Source: VFBF01 sp033764865 (GTDB lineage Bacteria; Pseudomonadota; Alphaproteobacteria; Caulobacterales; Aquidulcibacteraceae). From it: 36,031 nt of DNA. Position numbers and translations under genes: made by a program. The stretch is from NCBI GenBank assembly GCA_033764865.1, contig JANRIM010000068.1, positions 1 through 36,031 of the forward strand, written 5' to 3'. Below the pieces are notes generated by a model. That model saw only the letters and a program-made list of their open reading frames with translations, did not search any database and was not told where the DNA came from. Each line of letters begins with the position of its first letter. Positions within the stretch are counted from its first letter, which is position 1. Shown piece after piece: positions 8,533-15,548 of this stretch.

Positions 8533-9402
8533 TCAGGCGGCGCTGCGGGCCAGATGCTTCGGGGCGAGGCGCACCGCCTGCATCCTGACGAGATCGCGCA
8601 GGTCCTTGGCGCCGGCGCAGGGAGGAATGGACTCCACAGCGGCCTTAACAAGGCCTTCCAGACGGGCCACGGCGCCCTTCATGCCATACGCACTGACGGC
8701 GCTGGGGCGATGCAGCGCGACGTCGCGGCCTGTGGGCTTGTCGCAATCGTCGGCGTGGGCGATGGCGTCGAGCAGGTCGTCGGCGACCTGGTAGGCGGCG
8801 CCGAGATTGGCGCCGAGCGCCCGCCAGGGGCCGGCGTCGGAGCCCGCTGCGACCGCCCCCGCCATGGTCGCCGCCATGAACAGCGCGCCCGTCTTGGCGC
8901 TGTGATAGAGATCAAGTGGGGGATCGATCTCGCTTTCCCACGCCTGCCCGGCGACGATGCCAGACGGCGCGCCGACGCCGCGGGCTACGGTGGCGATCAG
9001 CGGCGCTAGACGCAGCGGCGACGATGCGCCCGCCCGCCCCAGCGTCTCGAAGGCCATCACGATCAGCGCATCGCCCGCAAGCAGCGCGAGGGGCACATCG
9101 TAGCGTGCGTGGACGGACGCCTTGCCGCGGCGCAGGTCCGCGTTGTCGAAGCACGGCAGATCGTCGTGCACGAGGGAGGCGCAGTGCAGGAACTCGATGG
9201 CGGCGGCGGCGGCGTCCGATAGGTCGGGATCGTCATCGCCGCAGGCGGCGGCGACCGCTAGACACAGCTGGGGCCGCACACGCGCACCGCCCGGAAACAC
9301 CGAATACCGGATGGCGCCGGCGAGGCGGGGCGGCGCGTCAGGCCCCGTCGCCAGCGAGACGGCAGCTTCGAGGGCCTGCTCGACCCGTGCTGCAAGCGTC
9401 AT
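8533..9402 (-). CDS. crtE: Geranylgeranyl diphosphate synthase
   Basis: A 289-residue trans-prenyltransferase making GGPP for carotenoids and the bacteriochlorophyll tail. The first aspartate-rich motif DDLPCFDNAD begins at residue 80 and the second, DDLLD, is at 208-212; RRGK follows the first motif. The frame is open to an ATG at 9429, but ATG 9402 is preferred: GGAGG lies six bases upstream and the predicted -10 box (9428-9433) would overlap the upstream start. First gene of the crtEF-bchCXYZ-puf superoperon, transcribed away from crtD. Confidence 0.94.
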   Translation of the reverse strand: MTLAARVEQALEAAVSLATGPDAPPRLAGAIRYSVFPGGARVRPQLCLAVAAACGDDDPDLSDAAAAAIEFLHCASLVHDDLPCFDNADLRRGKASVHARYDVPLALLAGDALIVMAFETLGRAGASSPLRLAPLIATVARGVGAPSGIVAGQAWESEIDPPLDLYHSAKTGALFMAATMAGAVAAGSDAGPWRALGANLGAAYQVADDLLDAIAHADDCDKPTGRDVALHRPSAVSAYGMKGAVARLEGLVKAAVESIPPCAGAKDLRDLVRMQAVRLAPKHLARSAA

Positions 9403-9423
9403 GTTTGCCTCCGGACTTCCGAC

Positions 9424-9466
9424 TGTCATTCAAATTGGACACATGATAGTGTCCAGTCAATGGACA
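9424..9466. promoter_or_regulatory. crtE/crtD divergent promoter with clustered PpsR-type half-sites
   Basis: A full consensus TGTC-N10-GACA operator occupies 9424-9441. It overlaps the predicted crtE -10 TTGAAT (complement of 9428-9433), which lies 16 bases from -35 TGGACA (complement of 9450-9455). TGGACAC (9436-9442) and GTGTCCA (9449-9455) form a perfect inverted repeat. A further pair, TGTCCA and TGGACA at 9450-9466, has the same half-sites but a spacing one base short of consensus and faces crtD. Repression of both directions by a PpsR-like protein is inferred. A convincing sigma-70 promoter for crtD was not found. Confidence 0.7.
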
Positions 9467-9485
9467 TTCGAAGGCCCCCGGGCGG

Positions 9486-11045
9486 ATGAAGGACGTCGTC
9501 GTCGTCGGCGCGGGCGTCGCGGGGCTTGTGGCGGCGCTGGAGCTCGCCCGGCGGGGCATGAGCGTCACCGTCATCGAGCGGGCGGGCGTCCCGGGCGGCA
9601 AGGTGCACCAGCGGCGCGTAGGCGACGCCGCCGTCGACGCCGGGCCGACGGTGTTCACGATGCGCTGGGTTTTCGAGGAAATCTTCGCCAACGCCGGCGC
9701 GAGCCTCGAACGCCAGTTGAAGCTCACGCCCCTCGACATTCTGGCGCGACACGCATGGGGAGATGGTCCGCGGCTGGATCTGTACGCGTCGCGCGCGCGG
9801 GCGACGGACGCGATCGCCCATTTCGCCGGCACCACCGAGGCGCGAGGGTTCGGCGCCTTCCTCGATGAATCGCGGCGCATGTACGAAGTGCTGCGGGCCC
9901 CGTTCCTCGAAGCGACCAAGCCTACTCCCTTTTCACTGACGCGCCGTGTGGGGCTTGATCGACTGGGCGATCTTGTGGCGATCCGCCCGTTCGAGACGCT
10001 GTGGCGGTCGCTCGGACGCCACTTCCGCGATCCCCGGCTGCGCCAGCTGTTTGCGCGGTACGCCACCTACTGCGGATCGTCGCCGTTCCAGGCGCCGGCG
10101 ACGATGATGCTCATCGCCCACGTGGAGCAGGACGGCGTCTGGTCCATCCAGGGCGGCATGCAACGGCTGGCGGCGGCGCTGGAGTCGCTCGCCACACTGC
10201 AGGGCGTGCGCTTCCGCTACAAGACGCATGTGCGCGCCGTCCACCTCGCCCGCGGGCATGTCTGTGCGCTGACCCTGGAATCGGGAGAGCGGCTGAAAAC
10301 GGACGCCATCGTGATGACGGCTGATCCCGCAGCGCTTGGCGCCGGCGCCTTCGGCGAAGAAATCCGCGCCGTGACGCATGCCCCCCGCGCGGCGGCGCGC
10401 TCCCTCTCCGCAGTGACCTGGGCGGTGGCGGCGCGCACCGCAGGGTTTCCCCTGCGGCGACACAACGTCTTCTTCAGCGGCGACTATGCGGCGGAGTTCG
10501 ACGATCTGGTCACGCGCCGGCGCATGCCCGAGGACCCCACCATCTACGTGTGCGCACAGGACCGCGATGAGCGGGATATAGTCTCGTCCGACAAACGCGA
10601 ACGCCTGCTCGTTCTCGTCAACGCCCCGGCCGACGGCGATACGCACGCCATGGGCCCCGAGGAACGTCACGCATGCCAGACCAACGTTTTCCGCCGTCTG
10701 CGCCGCAGCGGCCTAGCGATCGACGTCGACGCCACCAACGCGGTGATGACCACGCCGGAGGAATTCGACACACGCTTTCCCCACACGGGCGGCGCCCTCT
10801 ACGGGCGAGCGACCCACGGCTGGGCGGCGACATTCAAGCGTCCGGGCTCACGGACGCGCATCCCGGGCCTGTATCTGGCGGGCGGCGGATGCCATCCGGG
10901 CGCGGGGGTGCCGATGGCGGCGCTCTCGGGCCGAACGGCGGCGCGGAGCCTTTTGGAGGACGCGGATTCGCAGCGCACGTGGCGCCTGGTGGTTACGCCT
11001 GGTGGTACCTCGACGCCTTCAGCGACGACGGTCGATTTGGCCTGA
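9486..11045 (+). CDS. crtD: Carotenoid 3,4-desaturase (methoxyneurosporene dehydrogenase)
   Basis: A 519-residue FAD-dependent amine-oxidase-fold desaturase that introduces the C3,4 double bond in hydroxylated or methoxylated acyclic carotenoids. The dinucleotide motif VGAGVAG lies at residues 7-13 with VIERAGVPGG following, and the C-terminal FAD segment is LYLAGGGCHPGAGVPMA, characteristic of the CrtI/CrtD family. It is assigned to CrtD rather than CrtI because it is divergent from crtEF, is followed by overlapping crtC, and another CrtI-like gene sits next to crtB. The last 25 or so residues overlap crtC coding sequence. The start has little ribosome-site support. Confidence 0.9.
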   Translation: MKDVVVVGAGVAGLVAALELARRGMSVTVIERAGVPGGKVHQRRVGDAAVDAGPTVFTMRWVFEEIFANAGASLERQLKLTPLDILARHAWGDGPRLDLYASRARATDAIAHFAGTTEARGFGAFLDESRRMYEVLRAPFLEATKPTPFSLTRRVGLDRLGDLVAIRPFETLWRSLGRHFRDPRLRQLFARYATYCGSSPFQAPATMMLIAHVEQDGVWSIQGGMQRLAAALESLATLQGVRFRYKTHVRAVHLARGHVCALTLESGERLKTDAIVMTADPAALGAGAFGEEIRAVTHAPRAAARSLSAVTWAVAARTAGFPLRRHNVFFSGDYAAEFDDLVTRRRMPEDPTIYVCAQDRDERDIVSSDKRERLLVLVNAPADGDTHAMGPEERHACQTNVFRRLRRSGLAIDVDATNAVMTTPEEFDTRFPHTGGALYGRATHGWAATFKRPGSRTRIPGLYLAGGGCHPGAGVPMAALSGRTAARSLLEDADSQRTWRLVVTPGGTSTPSATTVDLA

Positions 11046-11884
11046 CGCTTATTGCCTTCGTGGGGAGCGTCTTTTCCCCCTATTACGCCTGGAGCGGTTG
11101 GCGCGACCCCGCCGATCACTGCGCCGTCAACGTCGCGCTTTATCGCCTTGACGGCGGCGGCGGACGCTGGGCGATGACGGAACGGGGGCGCGGACAGGTG
11201 CATCGCGACGCCACGGCCCTATCCGTCGGCCCGAGCGCACTCAGCTGGGAGGGCGATACGCTGGTGGCCCGCATCGACGAGATCGCGGCGCCAATCCCGT
11301 CGCGGTTGCGCGGCGTCATACGCCTTACGCCCCAGATCGCGACGGATGAATTGATCGCCCTCGATTCGGCGCGGCGTCACCTCTGGCGCCCATTCGCGCC
11401 CCGCGCGCGCGTGAGCGTCGACTTCACCGATCCCGACCTGCACTGGGTCGGTGACGGCTATCATGACGGAAACGCCGGCGACGAGCCGCTGGAGCGCGGG
11501 TTTGCGCAGTGGTCGTGGGCAAGGGCGCATCTCTCCCGGGACGTGGCGCTCTACTATGACGCCGAGCGACGCGACGGCACACGGCATGGCCTCGCCCTGC
11601 GCGTGTCCCACGCCGGCGACGTGAGCTCCTTTGCGCCTCCGCCTCTGGTGGACCTGCCGCGGACCGGCTGGGGCGTCGAGCGGCGGACATGGCGGGATGG
11701 CGAGGCGACGCCGCGCGTGCGCAAGACGCTGGAGGACACGCCCTTCTACGCTCGCACGGCCCTATCGGGATCGTGCGACGGGGAAACCGCGGTCATCATG
11801 CACGAAAGCCTTTCGCTGGACCGGCTTCGCAGCCCCATCGTCCGCGCCATGCTACCCTTCCGGATGCCGCGCATCGTCTGGTGA
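10979..11884 (+). CDS. crtC: Carotenoid 1,2-hydratase (hydroxyneurosporene synthase), start uncertain
   Basis: Adds water across the 1,2 double bond of neurosporene or lycopene, making the C1 hydroxyl that CrtF methylates. The family signature is clear from GGYAWWYLDAFSDDG through LIAFVGSVFSPYYAWSG to DHCAVNVALYRL. The frame opens at 10673, but its first part is crtD read out of frame. The conserved domain begins just after GTG 10979, chosen here (301 residues); ATG 10889 (331 residues) is an alternative, and neither has a good ribosome site. The gene overlaps crtD by about 67 bases and runs tail-to-tail into the small minus-strand gene ending at 11852, a 33-base overlap. Confidence 0.88.
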   Translation: MAPGGYAWWYLDAFSDDGRFGLTLIAFVGSVFSPYYAWSGWRDPADHCAVNVALYRLDGGGGRWAMTERGRGQVHRDATALSVGPSALSWEGDTLVARIDEIAAPIPSRLRGVIRLTPQIATDELIALDSARRHLWRPFAPRARVSVDFTDPDLHWVGDGYHDGNAGDEPLERGFAQWSWARAHLSRDVALYYDAERRDGTRHGLALRVSHAGDVSSFAPPPLVDLPRTGWGVERRTWRDGEATPRVRKTLEDTPFYARTALSGSCDGETAVIMHESLSLDRLRSPIVRAMLPFRMPRIVW

Positions 11885-12010
11885 GGACGTCGGCGCATCG
11901 GCGTCGGAGGGCCTTTCCGGTTTCACGGACATGAACTCGCGGATCGCCCACGCCAGGATGATGCCGTTGAAAATCAGCAGCTCGAGAATGATGAGGGTAT
12001 TCGTGTTCAC
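11852..12010 (-). CDS. Small single-pass membrane protein of the crtIB operon
   Basis: A 52-residue frame with a GTG start, too short for a usual ORF cut-off. The N-terminal half is one hydrophobic helix (residues about 5-23, rich in Ile, Leu and Ala with one Trp); a positively charged Arg-Glu stretch and a Pro/Ser/Asp-rich tail follow. GGGGG lies about eight bases before the GTG, 17 bases after the crtB stop, so it looks like the third gene of crtI-crtB. Coding support: hydrophobic pattern, operon position and ribosome site. It resembles small uncharacterised proteins I associate with crtB neighbourhoods, but I cannot name a family. The 3' end overlaps crtC by 33 bases on the opposite strand. 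Confidence 0.7.
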   Translation of the reverse strand: MNTNTLIILELLIFNGIILAWAIREFMSVKPERPSDADAPTSSPDDARHPEG

Positions 12011-12027
12011 GACGCGACACCCCCGTT

Positions 12028-13092
12028 CTACGCAGCGCGCGCGTTCTCACGCTTGCGATTTTCAAGTCGGACGAAGAGGTCGAGCACCCAGCTGACATCG
12101 TCCTCGAGATGCCGACGCGACGCCGAGTGGGCCGGCGAAGGCGCGGCGGCGACGGCGTCCACCAGGAAACGCGTGGCGTTCAACGGTCCGGGCTGGGCTT
12201 CCGCAGCCGTCGGTCGCATGCTGGAAGACAGCACACGCATCATGAGCCACGCCTTGCGCGTGGCGGGCACGCGCGCGCGCGATCCTACCGAGTCGAACCC
12301 ACGCCGAACCACTTCCGCGCCGATCTCCGCATACAGGAGACGGGACGCGTGGATCGCCGGCCGCACCGCCGCCGGCAGTTGGGCGATGCCGCTGTCGGCG
12401 CGCCGGTAGAGCACGTCGGCCCGCCGCAGCACGCGGGCGATCACGCCGCCCAGAGCCGGCGTGAAGGACGGCGCAGCAAGCCACGCGTCGGGATCGATCC
12501 CAGCCTCGCGCATCCAGGATCGGGGCAGGTACAAACGCCCCGCGCGTGCATCCTCACCCACATCGCGGGCGATGTTTGTGTACTGCATGGCCACGCCCAA
12601 ATCGCAGGCGCGCGCCAACAGTGCGCGGGACCGCACGCCCATCAGGGCGGCCATCATGGCGCCGACGGCCCCCGCTACCCGTGCGGCGTACGCGTCGAGA
12701 TCGGACTGGGTTTCATAGACGCGGGCGTCCACGTCCCACTGCAATCCCTCAATCAACGCGTCGAACGTCTCGCGTGGTATGGCGAAGCGCCGGACGGTAT
12801 CGGCGAGCGGGCGATCGACCGCGTGGGGCCCGGGGTCTCCGGCGTAGACCTTGTCCAGTCGCGCCCTCAGGCGGTCGATGGCGCCGGCGTCGCGGTTCTC
12901 GCAGTCGATCGCGTCGTCGGAGAGTCGGCAAAACCCGTAGAGTGCGTAGGCGCCTTCGCGAATATCTTCAGGCAGAAGCATCGAAGCGGCATGGAAGGAT
13001 CGAGAGCCCGTCCGGATCAGCTCACGGCATGCGGCGGTGTGCGCCGGCGTCGCAAAGGGCGGCGGATCAAGCGCGCGCGAAGACGGATGCAT
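12028..13092 (-). CDS. crtB: Phytoene synthase
   Basis: A 354-residue head-to-head prenyl synthase condensing two GGPP to phytoene. Both aspartate motifs are present: D59-x-x-x-D63 (SDDAID) and D177-x-x-x-D181 (ARDVGEDARAGRLYLP). The ATG 13092 is chosen because it gives the normal family N terminus and a 26-base overlap with the end of crtI; the frame is open further upstream but that is crtI sequence. The last 50 residues or so are a variable tail rich in charged residues. It works with GGPP from CrtE and hands phytoene to CrtI. Confidence 0.95.
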   Translation of the reverse strand: MHPSSRALDPPPFATPAHTAACRELIRTGSRSFHAASMLLPEDIREGAYALYGFCRLSDDAIDCENRDAGAIDRLRARLDKVYAGDPGPHAVDRPLADTVRRFAIPRETFDALIEGLQWDVDARVYETQSDLDAYAARVAGAVGAMMAALMGVRSRALLARACDLGVAMQYTNIARDVGEDARAGRLYLPRSWMREAGIDPDAWLAAPSFTPALGGVIARVLRRADVLYRRADSGIAQLPAAVRPAIHASRLLYAEIGAEVVRRGFDSVGSRARVPATRKAWLMMRVLSSSMRPTAAEAQPGPLNATRFLVDAVAAAPSPAHSASRRHLEDDVSWVLDLFVRLENRKRENARAA

Positions 13093-14602
13093 CGGGAACC
13101 ACCGTATCGAGAACACGGGCGGACGAGAGCACGCCGGGCAGGCCTGCGCCGGGATGCGTCCCGGCGCCGACGAGATAGAGCCGGGCGATGTCCTCGCTGG
13201 CGTTGTGAGGACGAAACCAGGCGCTCTGCGTAAGCATGGGCTCAAGCCCGAAGGCGGCGCCCTTCACCGAGAGCAGCCTGTCTTGGAAGTCGAGCGGCGT
13301 GGTGACGAGGGAGGTGACGATGTCGTCCTCCAGACCGGGCATGACCGTTTCGGAGAGGCGTCGAGACACCGCCTGCCGGTAGGGCTCCGCATGGGTGCGC
13401 CAGTCGACGTCGGCGTCGAGGTGCGGCACGGGGGAGAGGACGTAGAACGCATCGCAGCCGGGCGGGGCGAGCGAGGGATCGGTCGCAGTCGGTCGATGGA
13501 GGTAGAGGCTCATGTCCTGCGCCAGCGTCTTGCGCTGGAAAATGTCCTCAATCAGGCCACGGTATCGCGGCCCAAGCAGTATGGTGTGGTGATCGACGTC
13601 GGGATATTGGCGCTTGGCGCCGAAATACCAAACGAAAAGGCTCATGGAGTACCGGGCGGCGGCGAGCCGCTTGTCCGTCCACCGGCGACGGGCGGCCTTG
13701 TCGACCAGAACGCCGTAGGTGTAGGCGGCGTCGGCGTTGGACACCACGATATCTGCGCTCACCACCTCCCCCGAGCGTAGCCGGACGCCGCGCGCCGCAC
13801 CCTCTTCCACGATGATCTGGTCAACCTCCGCGTTGCACCGCACGCACCCGCCCTGGCCTGCGATCAGCTTCGCGAGTCCGGCGACGAGCGCACCGGTGCC
13901 GCCCATGGCGAAATGCACGCCCCAGCGCCGCTCGAGGTAGGAGATCAGGCAATAGACGGCTGTGGTGTTGAAGGGATTGCCGCCGACGAACAGCGGGTGG
14001 AAGCTGAACGCTACGCGAAGCCGTGGATCCTTGATGTATTGCGCCACGAGGCCGTGGACGCTGCGATGACCGCCAAGGCGCACCAGATCCGGCGCGATGC
14101 GCAGCATGTCGCTGACAGACCCGAATGGCACATGGCCCAGCTGCTCGAAGCCTACCCGGAAGATGGCCTCGCTGTGCGCCATGAATCGCTTGTAGCCCGC
14201 CACATCGGCTGGGGAGACGCGCGCCACTTCGGCCGCCATCGCATCCGGATCTGCGCGGCACTGGATCACCGTGCCGTCGTCGAAACGCAGGCTGTAGAAC
14301 GGATCGAGCGACGTCAGCGTCACGTCATCCGAAAGCGTGCGCCCGCATAGCGCCCACAGATCCTCAAAAAGGAAGGGCGCGGTGATGATCGTGGGGCCCG
14401 CGTCGAAAGTGAAGCCGTCTTGACGGTGCACGTAGGCGCGGCCGCCCGGTGCATCGAGCCGTTCCAGGACGGTGACGCGGTAGCCCCGCGCGCCGAGACG
14501 GACCGCCGCCGCCAGACCGCCAAACCCGCTGCCGATCACCACCGCGTGGGGCCGGGGATCGCGCGTGGCCAGCGGCGGCGGCGGACGGTCGACTGTCAAC
14601 AT
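13067..14602 (-). CDS. crtI: Phytoene desaturase, start uncertain
   Basis: A 511-residue FAD-dependent desaturase converting phytoene to neurosporene or lycopene. GSGFGG at residues 24-29 with VLERLDAPGGRAY, then FDAGPTIITAPFLFEDL, SFHPLFVGGNPF and a C-terminal LYLVGAGTHPGAGLPGVLSSARV are typical bacterial CrtI. Adjacent crtB supports CrtI over CrtD. ATG 14602 lies inside a PpsR-type operator and lacks a ribosome site; an in-frame ATG at 14644 (525 residues) has a weak GGGG upstream. Downstream GTGs at 14542 and 14539 would truncate the first strand. If transcription comes from bchO either ATG works; if it starts at the local promoter, initiation could be leaderless. Confidence 0.94.
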   Translation of the reverse strand: MLTVDRPPPPLATRDPRPHAVVIGSGFGGLAAAVRLGARGYRVTVLERLDAPGGRAYVHRQDGFTFDAGPTIITAPFLFEDLWALCGRTLSDDVTLTSLDPFYSLRFDDGTVIQCRADPDAMAAEVARVSPADVAGYKRFMAHSEAIFRVGFEQLGHVPFGSVSDMLRIAPDLVRLGGHRSVHGLVAQYIKDPRLRVAFSFHPLFVGGNPFNTTAVYCLISYLERRWGVHFAMGGTGALVAGLAKLIAGQGGCVRCNAEVDQIIVEEGAARGVRLRSGEVVSADIVVSNADAAYTYGVLVDKAARRRWTDKRLAAARYSMSLFVWYFGAKRQYPDVDHHTILLGPRYRGLIEDIFQRKTLAQDMSLYLHRPTATDPSLAPPGCDAFYVLSPVPHLDADVDWRTHAEPYRQAVSRRLSETVMPGLEDDIVTSLVTTPLDFQDRLLSVKGAAFGLEPMLTQSAWFRPHNASEDIARLYLVGAGTHPGAGLPGVLSSARVLDTVVPDASVFARA

Positions 14603-14625
14603 TGTTGGACAATAAATAGTGTCGC
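14594..14625 (-). promoter_or_regulatory. PpsR/CrtJ-type operator and possible promoter at crtI
   Basis: TGTC-N10-GACA matches the consensus exactly at 14594-14611. A further AGTGTC half-site follows at 14618-14623, at the same offset as in the bchC and crtE promoters. The minus-strand -35 equivalent is GCGACA (complement of 14620-14625), with a weak -10 AATGTT 16 bases away. The operator contains the crtI ATG at 14602, so the exact transcription and translation starts are unresolved. The site suggests crtIB can be controlled independently of bchIDO upstream. Confidence 0.65.
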
Positions 14626-14663
14626 GGAATGGAGCGCAAGCCATAGCTGCGCCCCGGGGACCG

Positions 14664-15542
14664 TCACCGCATCGGGGTCAGGGCCTCCAGGATGGCCGCA
14701 CAGGTCCGCCGGGGGCTTTCTTCGTGGGCGAGGTGCCCGAGGCCGGGCAGCGACACCACGCGGGCAGTCGGCACGAGGGCCATCACTTCCTGCGCGGACT
14801 CCGGCGCTATCGCGCGATCCTTCGTCCCCACGATCAAGGTCAGCGCCGTGCGCAGGGCGGGCAGGTCCCTGCGGAGGGTGAACAAGTCCCAGCGCGACAT
14901 CATGCCGAGCACGCCCGCAAGATGACCCGGCGTCTGGAAGAGGCGCGCGTAGTAGGCGATGCCCTGCGCGTCGATAGTGGAGCCGGTGCCGCGCATGAGG
15001 GCTTCCACGCGTCGCGTATCGGCGGCCCGCCATGCGAACGCGCGCACCGCCAGCGGATTGAGGAACAGGAGCCGCGCCGCGGGTGGAAACACGTGCGCAG
15101 CGATGCCCGGAAATGGCAGCAGCGCGCCGTTCAGGCTGACTACGGCCGCAGACGACGCAAGGCCGTCGAGCGACATCCGTAGTGCGATGGCTGCGCCGGC
15201 GGAGTGTCCGACGACGCCGCAAGGCGCGACGGCGAGGGTCGCGAGCAAATCGTGGATACGGGCCGCCATGCCAGGCAGGGATAGGTCCTGCGGATTGTCG
15301 GGCGTGGCGGTGAACCCGTGTCCGGGCAGGTCTGGCGCGATCAGCGTGAAGTCATCTGCGAGCAGCGGGGCCAGCGCCCGCCACGAATGGGTGGCGGCGC
15401 CGGCGCCGTGCAACAGCAACAGCGGCGGCCCCTTCCCCATCATCTGCACATGCCATCGCAGTCCTCCGGCTTCCACAAACCGGCTCGACGACCGGTGTGG
15501 CCAGTCGCGGCCCTCGATGGCCCAGTCCGGCTTGCGATACAT
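14664..15542 (-). CDS. bchO: Mg-chelatase-associated alpha/beta hydrolase BchO
   Basis: A 292-residue alpha/beta hydrolase-fold protein. The oxyanion-side motif HGAGAATHSW is at residues 45-54, the nucleophile elbow GHSAG at 112-116 with S114, and a C-terminal histidine in LGHLAHEE at about 271. BchO is always found with bchI and bchD in purple bacteria; it is regarded as a chelatase accessory protein whose exact reaction is unproven. It begins six bases after the bchD stop, and ends 62 bases before the crtI ATG. Gene context, more than sequence motifs, separates it from general hydrolases. Confidence 0.92.
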   Translation of the reverse strand: MYRKPDWAIEGRDWPHRSSSRFVEAGGLRWHVQMMGKGPPLLLLHGAGAATHSWRALAPLLADDFTLIAPDLPGHGFTATPDNPQDLSLPGMAARIHDLLATLAVAPCGVVGHSAGAAIALRMSLDGLASSAAVVSLNGALLPFPGIAAHVFPPAARLLFLNPLAVRAFAWRAADTRRVEALMRGTGSTIDAQGIAYYARLFQTPGHLAGVLGMMSRWDLFTLRRDLPALRTALTLIVGTKDRAIAPESAQEVMALVPTARVVSLPGLGHLAHEESPRRTCAAILEALTPMR

Positions 15543-15548
15543 CGCGCG

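Noticed and set aside
9403..9429. crtE start at ATG 9429
   Set aside because: It lies inside the predicted -10 and operator and lacks a ribosome site; ATG 9402 has GGAGG.
10673..10978. Upstream extension of the crtC frame to 10673
   Set aside because: That part is crtD read out of frame, with Arg/Gly-rich low-information sequence; the CrtC domain starts just after 10979.
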